Part shown: positions 18,058 to 26,192 of the stretch, piece by piece
Position numbering within the stretch: position 1 is the stretch's first letter
Layout: the number at the start of each line of letters is the position of its first letter
From: Nitrospirillum amazonense
GTDB lineage: Bacteria > Pseudomonadota > Alphaproteobacteria > Azospirillales > Azospirillaceae
Length of the DNA stretch: 64,000 bases
Reading direction: 5' to 3'
NCBI RefSeq assembly: GCF_007828045.1
Contig: NZ_VITN01000011.1
Span: forward strand, 1-64,000
Made by a program: the position numbers and the translations under genes
Notes under the pieces: generated by a model
What the model saw: the letters and a program-made list of their open reading frames with translations, nothing else
The model's database searches: none
What the model was told of the DNA's origin: nothing

Positions 18058-21000
18058 ATGCGCGTAGTGTCCTTGTTCGTTGTGGTGTGGCTGGCCGCCC
18101 TGGGGGCCGCTTGCGTCCCGTGGGGCGTGGCGCGGGCGGAGCCTGGACCATGGCAGGCGCTGGGGCAGACGGCGTTCGAGCATATCGACCGCAGCCGGGG
18201 TTTACCCAGCGATACCATCTTCTCCCTGGCGCAGGACCAGCGCGGCTTCATCTGGATCGGCACCACCAACGGCCTGGCCCGCTTCGACGGCTATCACATG
18301 CGGGTGTTCCAGCCGGATCCTGAGGTGCCGGGCTCGCTGCCGGACGGCGTCATCCGCGCGCTGCACGTCGATCCCGCCGGCCGGCTGTGGATCGGCACCC
18401 ATGTGGGCGGCCTGGCCCTCTATGATCCGGTGACGGAACGCTTCCGCACCATCGCCCCCGGCCCTGCGGGCGTCAGCGCCGCCACCATCTATGACATCAG
18501 CGACGACGGCGACGGCGGCGTCTGGGTGGCCACCCGCGGCGGCATGGATCATCTGAACGGCGACGGTCGGGTGCTGGAACGCTTCCGCCACGCCGACAAG
18601 GACGTGAAGGACAAGGGCCCCGGCGACGACGCGCTGCCCCATAGTACCGTCTTCACCGTGCACCAGGACCGCACCGGCGCCCTGTGGGCCGGAACCGCCA
18701 AGGGGCTGGTGGTACGCGCGGCGCGCGGCGACCGCTTCGCCCCGCCGCCGGTGGCGACGCTGTCCCCCGCCGCCGGCGCCCTGCTGGCCGACAGCGTCTG
18801 GCAGATCGAGGAGGGGGCGGACGGCCGCCTATGGCTGGGCGGCGACCGCAGCGGCCTGGGCGTCTACGACCCGCGCGACCATTCCCTGACCATCATCCGA
18901 CCGCAAGGCGAGGGGGAGCCACCGCTGGCGGCCATCACCATGCGGGGTGCCGTGGAGGTGCGGCCGGGTGTGCTGTGGGTGGCGACACTGGGCAACGGCA
19001 TCGCCGAGGTGGATGTCGCCAAGGGCGTCTACCACACCATCCGGCATGAGCCGGACATCCCCGCCACCCTGTCCAGCAACGCCCTGCGCGCCATCCTCAA
19101 GGACCGCTCCGGCCTGATCTGGACGGGCGGCGACTCCGGCCTGGACATACACAATCCCACCAACGCCGCCCTGGTGACGCTGTTCACCGGCAACGGACGG
19201 CCGCCGCTCGGCGATCTGCCCACCATCAAGAGCGTGGCCGTGGCCCCCCAAGGCACGCTGTGGCTGGGCGGCGATGGCGCCGTGCTGGTGTTCGATCCCA
19301 CGACCCGCCAGGTGCGCCGCATCCTGGCCGGCGGCGCGCAAGCCGATCCGGAACACAGCCTGCCGCAACTGGACGTGCTGGCCATGGCCCGGCACGCGGG
19401 CGGGGACGGCGCCGCGCCAGGACACATCTGGGCGGGCACGCCCCGCGGCCTCTACCGCGTCGCCGAGGCGACGGGGGCGGTGGCTCGGGAGGCGCTGCCC
19501 ACCCCCAACCCCTATCCCTACATCTCCCGCGTGGTGACCGCGGGCGGGGCCACCTGGGTGGGCACCTTCTCCGGCCTGGTGCGCGTCGATGCCGATGGCG
19601 CCAAGACGCTATACCGGCGCGACCCGGCCAATCCCGCCAGCCTGGTGGACGACCGCATCATCGCCTTGACGATCGACCATACCGGGGCGGTGTGGGCCGG
19701 CACGGAACACGGGCTGAACCGCCTGGATCCGGCCACCGGCACGGTGGAGCGCCTGGCCCATGACAAGAACGATCCCAGTTCCCTGCCGCATGATTACATC
19801 AACAGCCTGGCCGAGGATGGGCGGGGCCGGCTGTGGGTGGGGACTGCCCAGGGCGGCATCGCCATCCTGGAGGGGCGTGATGACAGCGGCAAACCGCGTT
19901 TCCATACCCTGGACCGGGAAAACGGCCTGCCCAGCCTGCGCGTCAACAACCTGACCTATGACGGTCACGGCCATGTCTGGGCCACCACCGCGGATGAGCT
20001 GGTGAGCATCGACGTGGGCAGCTTGGCGGTACGCGTGCTGGGCCCGGCGGAAAACGCCCTGATCCGTCGATATTGGGAAAACGCCTCGGCCGTCACGCCG
20101 GACGGAAAGCTGCTGTTCGCCGGTGATGGCGGCATGACCATCGTGTCGCCCGACGCCATCACCGACTGGCGCTTCGCCCCGCCCCTGGCGGTGACCGACG
20201 TGCGGGTGGGAACGCAGAGCGTGCCGCCCGCCGCCATCGAGGGCGTTCCCCTGATCCTGCATCCCGGCGACCGGGGATTCGAGGTGGAATTCACGGCGCT
20301 GGACTTCTCCGCCCCTGATCGCAACCGCTATGCCGTGATGCTGGAAGGCTTCGACAGCGGCTGGCTGGACAAGGACGCGCAGCGGCGCCGCGCCGTCTAC
20401 ACCAACCTGGCCCCGGGCCATTACCGCCTGCTGGTGCGGGGCAGCAACAAGGACGGGCAGTGGAACCCGCAAACCCTGTCGCTGCCCGTGACGGTGCTGC
20501 CCGCCTGGTACCAAACCTGGTGGTTCCGCATCCTGGCGGGGGCCAGCGTCATCGGCGCCGTGGCCCTGGCGGTCTGGGCCCGCCTGGCCTGGCACCGCCG
20601 CCGCCAGCGTGAGCTGGAGGAACTGGTGGACGCGCGCACGGCCGATCTGGCGGCCTCCGCCGCCACCTTGCGCCGCGTGGGCGACGCGGGCCGCGACCTG
20701 TCCGCCTCGCTGGAGCGCGAGGCCATCTGCCGCGCCCTGCATGCCCATGTGGCGGAGCTGATGCCGGCCGCGGCCCTGCGCGTGGCCCTGTTCACCGAGC
20801 CTGAGGCCTCCAGCCTCTCCCTGGTCTACGCCGCCGGCACGGCGGATACGGGCCTGGGGCCCCTGTCACCGGGGGATCCGCTGTACCAGCGGGCGGCGGA
20901 GGGCGCCTCCACCAGCAGCGGCCCCGACGATACCGCGCTCTACGCCCCCTTGCGCGTCGGCGGCCGCCGCCTGGGCGTGGTGGAGGTGCGCATCAGCCGG

Positions 21001-21939
21001 CCGGAAGCGGCGCTGCCCCGCCATGTCGAGGCCTTGCGCTCCATGGCCGCCTTCGCCGCCGTGGCCATCACCAACGCCGCCGCTTTCCGCGAGGTGGAGC
21101 AGGCGCGGGAGGAAACGGCGCAGACCCTGGCCAACCTGGAAAACGCCCTGACCCGCCTGGTGCAGCAGGAAAAGCTGGCCTCGCTGGGCAACCTGGTGGC
21201 GGTGGTGGCGCATGAGATCAACACGCCGTTGGGCGTCTCCGTCACCCTGGGCTCGCAGTTGCAAGGGGAAGTCGAGTCCCTTGCCGACGCCGTGGCGGAG
21301 AAGCGCCTGCGGCGGGGCGACCTGGACGAATTCCTGTCCCAGGCCCGGGATGAGTGCGAGATCCTGAACCGCAACCTGCGCCGCGCCGCCGACCTGGTGC
21401 AGAGCTTCAAGCAGCTGTCGGTGGACCAGACCAGCGAGCGGGCGCGCGCCATCCCCCTGACGGAATACCTGCGCGAGACGCTGGTCAGCCTGGATCCACT
21501 GCTGAAGGGCCACGGGGTGACGGCCACGGTGGAGGGGCCCGCCGGCCTGATCGTGCCCACCCGGCCGGGGCAATTGGCCCAGGTGCTGACCAACCTGGTG
21601 CAGAACGCCGTGGTCCATGCCTTCGACGGGGTGGACCGGCCGGCCATCCATATCCAGGTGGCGGGCACGCCGGGCGGCCAAGCCACCGTCACCGTGTCCG
21701 ACAACGGGCGGGGCATGACGGCCGACCTGGCGGCCCAGGCGTTCGAACCCTTCTTCACCACCAAGCAGGGGGCGGGCGGGTCCGGCCTGGGCCTGCATAT
21801 CGTGCACAACCTGGTGACCGGGCCCTTGCGCGGAGAACTGACCCTGGACAGCCTGCCGGGTGAGGGGACGCGCATCCACATCGCCCTGGGCAGTTTCCAG
21901 CCCAGCGAGGCGCCGCCGGTGCTGGAACCCAGCCTGTAA
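18058..21939 (+). CDS. Periplasmic-propeller sensor histidine kinase with GAF domain
   Basis: This is a very large (1293 residues) one-component-style sensor. After a signal peptide (VVSLFVVVWLAALGAA), residues of about 30-700 contain repeated blades such as DQRGFIWIGTTNGLARFD, DRTGALWAGTAKGL and GRGRLWVGTAQGG, that is, a two-component-regulator propeller. A Y_Y_Y domain follows (YAVMLEGFDSGW, LAPGHYRLLVRGSN), then one membrane helix near 830, a GAF-like domain, the HisKA box VVAHEINTPLG with His1052, and HATPase motifs (NLVQNAVVHAF, DNGRGM, GSGLGLHIV). There is no C-terminal receiver or DNA-binding domain, unlike Bacteroides hybrid systems. The start is uncertain (TTG 17998 is also possible). 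Confidence 0.9.
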   Translation: MRVVSLFVVVWLAALGAACVPWGVARAEPGPWQALGQTAFEHIDRSRGLPSDTIFSLAQDQRGFIWIGTTNGLARFDGYHMRVFQPDPEVPGSLPDGVIRALHVDPAGRLWIGTHVGGLALYDPVTERFRTIAPGPAGVSAATIYDISDDGDGGVWVATRGGMDHLNGDGRVLERFRHADKDVKDKGPGDDALPHSTVFTVHQDRTGALWAGTAKGLVVRAARGDRFAPPPVATLSPAAGALLADSVWQIEEGADGRLWLGGDRSGLGVYDPRDHSLTIIRPQGEGEPPLAAITMRGAVEVRPGVLWVATLGNGIAEVDVAKGVYHTIRHEPDIPATLSSNALRAILKDRSGLIWTGGDSGLDIHNPTNAALVTLFTGNGRPPLGDLPTIKSVAVAPQGTLWLGGDGAVLVFDPTTRQVRRILAGGAQADPEHSLPQLDVLAMARHAGGDGAAPGHIWAGTPRGLYRVAEATGAVAREALPTPNPYPYISRVVTAGGATWVGTFSGLVRVDADGAKTLYRRDPANPASLVDDRIIALTIDHTGAVWAGTEHGLNRLDPATGTVERLAHDKNDPSSLPHDYINSLAEDGRGRLWVGTAQGGIAILEGRDDSGKPRFHTLDRENGLPSLRVNNLTYDGHGHVWATTADELVSIDVGSLAVRVLGPAENALIRRYWENASAVTPDGKLLFAGDGGMTIVSPDAITDWRFAPPLAVTDVRVGTQSVPPAAIEGVPLILHPGDRGFEVEFTALDFSAPDRNRYAVMLEGFDSGWLDKDAQRRRAVYTNLAPGHYRLLVRGSNKDGQWNPQTLSLPVTVLPAWYQTWWFRILAGASVIGAVALAVWARLAWHRRRQRELEELVDARTADLAASAATLRRVGDAGRDLSASLEREAICRALHAHVAELMPAAALRVALFTEPEASSLSLVYAAGTADTGLGPLSPGDPLYQRAAEGASTSSGPDDTALYAPLRVGGRRLGVVEVRISRPEAALPRHVEALRSMAAFAAVAITNAAAFREVEQAREETAQTLANLENALTRLVQQEKLASLGNLVAVVAHEINTPLGVSVTLGSQLQGEVESLADAVAEKRLRRGDLDEFLSQARDECEILNRNLRRAADLVQSFKQLSVDQTSERARAIPLTEYLRETLVSLDPLLKGHGVTATVEGPAGLIVPTRPGQLAQVLTNLVQNAVVHAFDGVDRPAIHIQVAGTPGGQATVTVSDNGRGMTADLAAQAFEPFFTTKQGAGGSGLGLHIVHNLVTGPLRGELTLDSLPGEGTRIHIALGSFQPSEAPPVLEPSL

Positions 21940-22057
21940 AAACACATGTCATCGTTACAACTGGGTGGTGGCCTTTCAGGCTCACGCCGTGGCAGTTTTC
22001 TATTTAATGACGGGGACCGGGGCGATGGCGGGGGCCGCGCCCGGGACAATGCGATGG

Positions 22058-23515
22058 ATGGGAGACAAGGGCGTGTTGGGATTGAAGAACAAGACCTTGG
22101 GCACGGGCGTTGCCCTGGGCGTGGCCCTGGGCGGGATCGCGGGTTTGCTCGCCACCGCGGCGTGGGCCGCCGATGCCGGCCCGGCCACCATTCCGGCCTC
22201 GGCGCTCAGCAGCGTGAAGGAATTGCAGAAGCGCGCGCTGGCCGGCAGCGGCGCCTATGAGGTGGTGGAATCGCTGACCACCCAGGTGGGACCGCGTCTA
22301 CCCGGCACGCCCAATGACGCGGCGGCCGTGGCCTGGGCGGTCAAGGCCATGAAGGACATGGGCCTGCAGGACGTGCACACCGAGGCCGTGCCCATGCCCG
22401 GCTGGCGGCGCGGCCTGGAACGCGCCAGCATCATCGCCCCCATGCCGCAGCCGGTGGCCGTGGCGGCGTTGGGTGCCAGCGTCGGCACCGGGCCGGAGGG
22501 CATCGAGGCCGAGGTGGTGCGCTTCGCCAGCCTGGCGGACCTGAAGGCCGCGCCGGCCGGCTCGCTGACCGGCAAGATCGCCTACATCGCCCTGCCCATG
22601 GCCCGCACCCAGGACGGCAGCGGCTATGGCGAGGCCGTGGCCATGCGCCTGGCCGGCCCGGCGGCGGCGGCCAAGAAGGGTGCGGCGGCGGTCATCATCC
22701 GTTCCGTCGGCACCGACGCCCACCGCACACCCCACACCGGCATGACGCGGTATGAGGACGGCGTGGCCAAGATCCCGGCCGGCGCCATCTCCACCATCGA
22801 CGCCGGCCAGTTGGACCGCCTGCTCGAGCGGGGGCCGGTGAAGATGAAGCTGGTGCTGGATGTGGGCCCGCTGGATCCCATCACCACCTACAGCGTCGTG
22901 GGTGATCTGAAGGGCACGGAAAAGCCGGATGAGATCGTGGTGATGGGCGCGCATCTGGACAGTTGGGACCTGGGCACAGGCGCCATCGACGACGGTGCCG
23001 GCGTGGCCATCGCCCTGGCCTCCGCCAGGCTGATCAAGGGCCTGCCGGAAAAGCCCAAGCGCACCCTGCGCGTCGTGCTGTTCGCAGCGGAGGAAGAGGG
23101 CACCTACGGCGCCGTCGCCTATGGCAAGGCCCACGCAGCCGACGCCGCGCATTATGTTCTCGGCACCGAGGCCGACCTGGGCATCGGCCCCGTCTGGCAG
23201 TTCAAGCTGAAGTCCAACGCCAATGCCGAGGGCGCCATCGCCGCCATGGCCGCGGCGCTGAAGCCCCTGCGCGTCATCCAGGGTGCCGATGGAGAGGGCG
23301 AAAGCTCCGACCTGGGCCCCATGGCCGAGGCCGGCATGCCGGTGGCGGAACTGTCGCTGGACGCCACTACCTACTTCGACATCCATCACACCGCCGACGA
23401 CACCCTGGACCGGATCGACCGCCCCACCATCGACCAGTCCACGGCGGCCTACGCCAGCGTGCTGTGGCTGGCCATGCAGGCCGGCGGCACCTTCCGCGCG
23501 CCCGGGGCGAAGTAA
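22058..23515 (+). CDS. Secreted M28-family metallopeptidase
   Basis: The 485-residue protein has a signal peptide (VALGGIAGLLATAAWA). A PA-like inserted domain follows (about 120-270), then a di-zinc aminopeptidase domain. Metal ligands are visible as His and Asp in GAHLDSWDLGTGAIDDGAG, the Glu pair in FAAEEEG, Asp in GTEADLG and His in FDIHHTADD. M28 enzymes release N-terminal residues or dipeptides in the periplasm or outside the cell. The start could be ATG 22049, ATG 22058 or GTG 22073; the last has GGGAGAC upstream. It follows the sensor kinase and precedes the GH18 gene, all on the same strand. Confidence 0.88.
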   Translation: MGDKGVLGLKNKTLGTGVALGVALGGIAGLLATAAWAADAGPATIPASALSSVKELQKRALAGSGAYEVVESLTTQVGPRLPGTPNDAAAVAWAVKAMKDMGLQDVHTEAVPMPGWRRGLERASIIAPMPQPVAVAALGASVGTGPEGIEAEVVRFASLADLKAAPAGSLTGKIAYIALPMARTQDGSGYGEAVAMRLAGPAAAAKKGAAAVIIRSVGTDAHRTPHTGMTRYEDGVAKIPAGAISTIDAGQLDRLLERGPVKMKLVLDVGPLDPITTYSVVGDLKGTEKPDEIVVMGAHLDSWDLGTGAIDDGAGVAIALASARLIKGLPEKPKRTLRVVLFAAEEEGTYGAVAYGKAHAADAAHYVLGTEADLGIGPVWQFKLKSNANAEGAIAAMAAALKPLRVIQGADGEGESSDLGPMAEAGMPVAELSLDATTYFDIHHTADDTLDRIDRPTIDQSTAAYASVLWLAMQAGGTFRAPGAK

Positions 23516-23669
23516 GGACCACCGAGAAGGGGGAGGGCGGGCTAGCCTTCCCCCAATTTCCTTCAAATGACGATATTGCCGGAATATCCGGTGCATAGGA
23601 CAGCACCCCCTCCACTACGGTTGCCCGACGGCCACGGCCGACGGGTAGGGATAAAAGGGGGGATGAGGC

Positions 23670-24683
23670 ATGGGCCTGGGGCATTTCTTGCGGCGCGCGG
23701 GGCGGATGCCGCCCATCCTGCTGGCGCTGCCCGTCTTGGCGTTCGCAGCGGGAACGGCGCACGCCGCCGACACCCGCTTGGCCTTCGCGCCCTATGTCGA
23801 CCTCACCAACGACCCTGACCTGGCCGCCTGGGCCAAGACCACCGGCCAGAAGGGCCTGACGCTGGCCTTCTTCAACGCCCAGGGCGCCTGCCAGGGCGGC
23901 TGGCCCATCCCCGAGGCGCGACTGATGGAGCGGGTGGCCGCCTTCCGCGCCGCCGGGGGCGCGGTGATCCTGTCCAGCGGCGGCTGGAACGCCGACGACC
24001 TGGCGGAGCGCTGCACCGGCGCCGACGCCATCGCCGACCAGTATGACGCGGCGCTGGCCCGCCTGGGCATCGACCATCTCGACATCGATGCCGAGGATGG
24101 CGACGTACACGACAATTTGCGTCCCGCCGTCGTCGCGGCGCGCACCCAGGGTCTACGCCGCCTTCAAGACCGCTGGGATGCCAGGGGCAAGGCCCTGCAC
24201 CTGTCCTTCACCCTGGCGGTGCGCCCGGACCTGGGCATGCGCCCCATTGATCTGGCGGTGCTGCGGTCAGCGGTGGCGGCTGGCGTGCGCTTCGATGTCG
24301 TCAACCTCATGACTATGGACTACCGCGATGGCAAGTCCGCCGGCCGCATGGGCCCCCGGTCCGTGGAAGGGCTGGTCCATGTTCGCCGGCAATTGGAAAG
24401 CCTGCTGCCTGGCCGAACCGACGCCCAATACTGGGCCATGATCGCGGCCACGCCCATGATCGGCCAGAACGACGCCGGCGACGAGGTCTTCACCCTGACC
24501 GACGCCGCCCTGCTGCGCGCCTTCGCCGACCAGCATGGCCTGGCCGGCCTGTCGTTCTGGCAAATCGGCCGGGACACTGGCACCTGCCCCGGCGACGGCA
24601 AGGCGCGCAACGATTGCAGCGGGCAGGAGCAAGCGCCAAACGCCTATGCCCGGACGTTCTCCGGGTTTGCCGGAAAACGTTAA
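23670..24683 (+). CDS. Secreted glycoside hydrolase family 18 protein
   Basis: The 337-residue protein has a signal peptide cleaved near AHA (residue 32) and a TIM-barrel. The GH18 catalytic signature DxxDxDxE appears as Asp135..Asp138-Ile-Asp140-Ala-Glu142 in GIDHLDIDAEDG. The later MTMDY motif is also typical of chitinases and endo-beta-N-acetylglucosaminidases. LSSGGWN matches the SxGG motif. It probably cleaves chitin or another GlcNAc-containing polymer outside the cytoplasm. No carbohydrate-binding module is attached. Its position behind a secreted peptidase and a propeller sensor suggests a scavenging function. Confidence 0.85.
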   Translation: MGLGHFLRRAGRMPPILLALPVLAFAAGTAHAADTRLAFAPYVDLTNDPDLAAWAKTTGQKGLTLAFFNAQGACQGGWPIPEARLMERVAAFRAAGGAVILSSGGWNADDLAERCTGADAIADQYDAALARLGIDHLDIDAEDGDVHDNLRPAVVAARTQGLRRLQDRWDARGKALHLSFTLAVRPDLGMRPIDLAVLRSAVAAGVRFDVVNLMTMDYRDGKSAGRMGPRSVEGLVHVRRQLESLLPGRTDAQYWAMIAATPMIGQNDAGDEVFTLTDAALLRAFADQHGLAGLSFWQIGRDTGTCPGDGKARNDCSGQEQAPNAYARTFSGFAGKR

Positions 24684-24740
24684 GAAGGTGACACCCTGGG
24701 GAGTGATGCCCAGAATCACGTCTAGGAGATCGGAGTGACC

Positions 24741-25019
24741 ATGACCAAGGGGTCGGGCATGAAACGCGTGATGGAGGGGGTTACGGTGCGAACCTTTCCG
24801 CAGGTCGCGCACGCTGCCGGCTTGGCGCCTGATCAACCCTTCGCCATCGTGATCACCGATCCGCCCGAGGCGCCCCCATCTCCATCCACGGTCATTGGTG
24901 ATGAGCGGGAACGAATGAACCGTTTCCTGGCACTGGCCGGATTGGGCGTACGAACGGCGGGTGCGCGAACCCAGGCGGACATCGACGCCGGTATCCGGGA
25001 TTTCAGAGACGACCGCTGA
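24741..25019 (+). CDS. Putative antitoxin of a VapBC-like pair
   Basis: This 92-residue protein does not match an antitoxin family I can name, but it immediately precedes a PIN-domain toxin gene with two bases between stop and start. That is the arrangement of VapBC modules. Its N-terminal half (VMEGVTVRTFPQVAHAAGL) could form a short DNA-binding element. The C-terminus, GARTQADIDAGIRDFRDDR, resembles the Asp/Arg-rich toxin-blocking tail of antitoxins. A GGAG sequence lies five bases before ATG 24741. The function is inferred from context. Confidence 0.6.
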   Translation: MTKGSGMKRVMEGVTVRTFPQVAHAAGLAPDQPFAIVITDPPEAPPSPSTVIGDERERMNRFLALAGLGVRTAGARTQADIDAGIRDFRDDR

Positions 25020-25021
25020 CC

Positions 25022-25444
25022 ATGCTCACAGCCCGACGTCTCTACGTTGATGCCAACATCATCATCTATTTCTTCAAGGCCGGCGGCGTCCTTCAGCAGA
25101 AGGCGATTGAGGCGTTCTCCTACGCACAGGCCAATCGCATCCCTCTCATCACCAGCGAGTTGACCGTCGCGGAGTGCCTGTTCGGCCCCCACAAAGCGGG
25201 GAATCAAGCTCTGGTCGAGGGATACAGACAGCTCTTTCACGAACTGGGCATATTCCAGCTCGTCCCAATCAAACTCCAAACAATCGAAGCCGCCGCCCGT
25301 CTTGGCGCCCACCATCAGATAAAGCTTATGGATGCGCTTCATGTCGCCACCGCCATCGAAGCGGGGTGCGATTCACTTTTGACAAATGACTTGAAGATAC
25401 GGGCTGGCGTTGACGTTCAAATCATTCAGTTCAGTGGCCTGTAG
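25022..25444 (+). CDS. PIN-domain ribonuclease toxin (VapC-like)
   Basis: The 140-residue PIN domain keeps the acidic metal-binding set: Asp10 in LYVDANIIIYFF, Glu51 in LTVAECLFG, Asp104 in KLMDALHVATA and Asp123 in LLTNDLKI. VapC toxins cleave tRNA or rRNA and are held inactive by the partner encoded just upstream. The gene appears less GC-rich than its neighbours, with codons such as ATA, AAA and CAA, suggesting acquisition by transfer. It converges on the following regulator gene with 13 bp between them. Confidence 0.85.
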   Translation: MLTARRLYVDANIIIYFFKAGGVLQQKAIEAFSYAQANRIPLITSELTVAECLFGPHKAGNQALVEGYRQLFHELGIFQLVPIKLQTIEAAARLGAHHQIKLMDALHVATAIEAGCDSLLTNDLKIRAGVDVQIIQFSGL

Positions 25445-25457
25445 CCGTCTCACGTCC

Positions 25458-26084
25458 TCATGCCTCAATGATGCGATAGGCGCACCGTCGCGCGCCCTGT
25501 GGGATGTGTTCCGTCCGTTCCACCTGGGCACCCAGCAGGGCGCGGAAGGTTTCCAGTTCCGACCGGCAGAAGCCGGCGCACGCTGTGGCGGCGGCGCAGA
25601 TGGGGCAGTGGTTCTCCACCAGCAGCCAGCTGCCGTCATCCATCATCCAGCTGTCAGCCATATAGCCTTCCGCCGAGCGGATGGCGGCCAGGCGGCGGAC
25701 GCGCTCGGGCAGGTCCGGCGCATCCGCCAACTCTGCGCGATAGCGGGCGAGGGTCTCCGCCTCCCGTGCGGCGATGACGGCATCCAGGGCGCCAGCGCCC
25801 AGCTGCGCCACCAGGGTGGACAGCAGGGTGGTGGTCAGCGCGGCGTGGCCATCCGGAAACTGGTTATGGCCCGCCGCCGTCAGGCGCCATAGCTGGCGGG
25901 GGCGGCCCCGGCCGGCCGGCCCTTCGCCGACGCTGACCACCAGGCCATCCTCGGCCATGCGCGACAGCTGCTGCCGCGCCGCCTCGCCGGTGATGCCCAG
26001 CGCGGCGGCCAAGGTCGCGGTGGGCTGGGGCCCTTCCGTCTTCAACAGCAGCAGGATGCGGTTCACGGGCGACTGGCGGGTCAT
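25458..26084 (-). CDS. SufR-like winged-helix transcriptional regulator with Cys motif
   Basis: The 208-residue regulator has an N-terminal winged helix (ILLLLKTEGPQPTATLAAALGITGEAARQQLSRM). The C-terminal part contains ENHCPICAAATACAGFCRSE, a CxxC-x6-CxxxC cluster. Related COG2345/SufR proteins bind an Fe-S cluster through such cysteines, so redox or iron sensing is plausible. It is divergent from an MFS exporter with palindromic sites in the 108-bp gap, implying that it controls that gene and itself. ATG 26084 gives a compact N-terminus; the longer open frame upstream runs into the exporter gene. Confidence 0.85.
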   Translation of the reverse strand: MTRQSPVNRILLLLKTEGPQPTATLAAALGITGEAARQQLSRMAEDGLVVSVGEGPAGRGRPRQLWRLTAAGHNQFPDGHAALTTTLLSTLVAQLGAGALDAVIAAREAETLARYRAELADAPDLPERVRRLAAIRSAEGYMADSWMMDDGSWLLVENHCPICAAATACAGFCRSELETFRALLGAQVERTEHIPQGARRCAYRIIEA

Positions 26085-26123
26085 ATTCCAAGTTTCAGCT
26101 TGCTTAAATCCGGGCCGGGCATA

Positions 26124-26147
26124 TTTTCCAATTAATAACTTGGAAAA
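26124..26147. promoter_or_regulatory. Palindromic operator between SufR-like regulator and MFS gene
   Basis: TTTTCCAA at 26124-26131 and TTGGAAAA at 26140-26147 form a perfect 8-bp inverted repeat with 8-bp spacer. A further half-site TTCCAAGTT sits at 26086-26094, right at the regulator start, with AACTTGGAA at 26137-26145 as its complement. The likely ligand is the adjacent regulator. Confidence 0.6.
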
Positions 26148-26192
26148 AATTATCCGGCAGGTCAAGGATAAGCCCGCGAGGAAAGCCACCCC

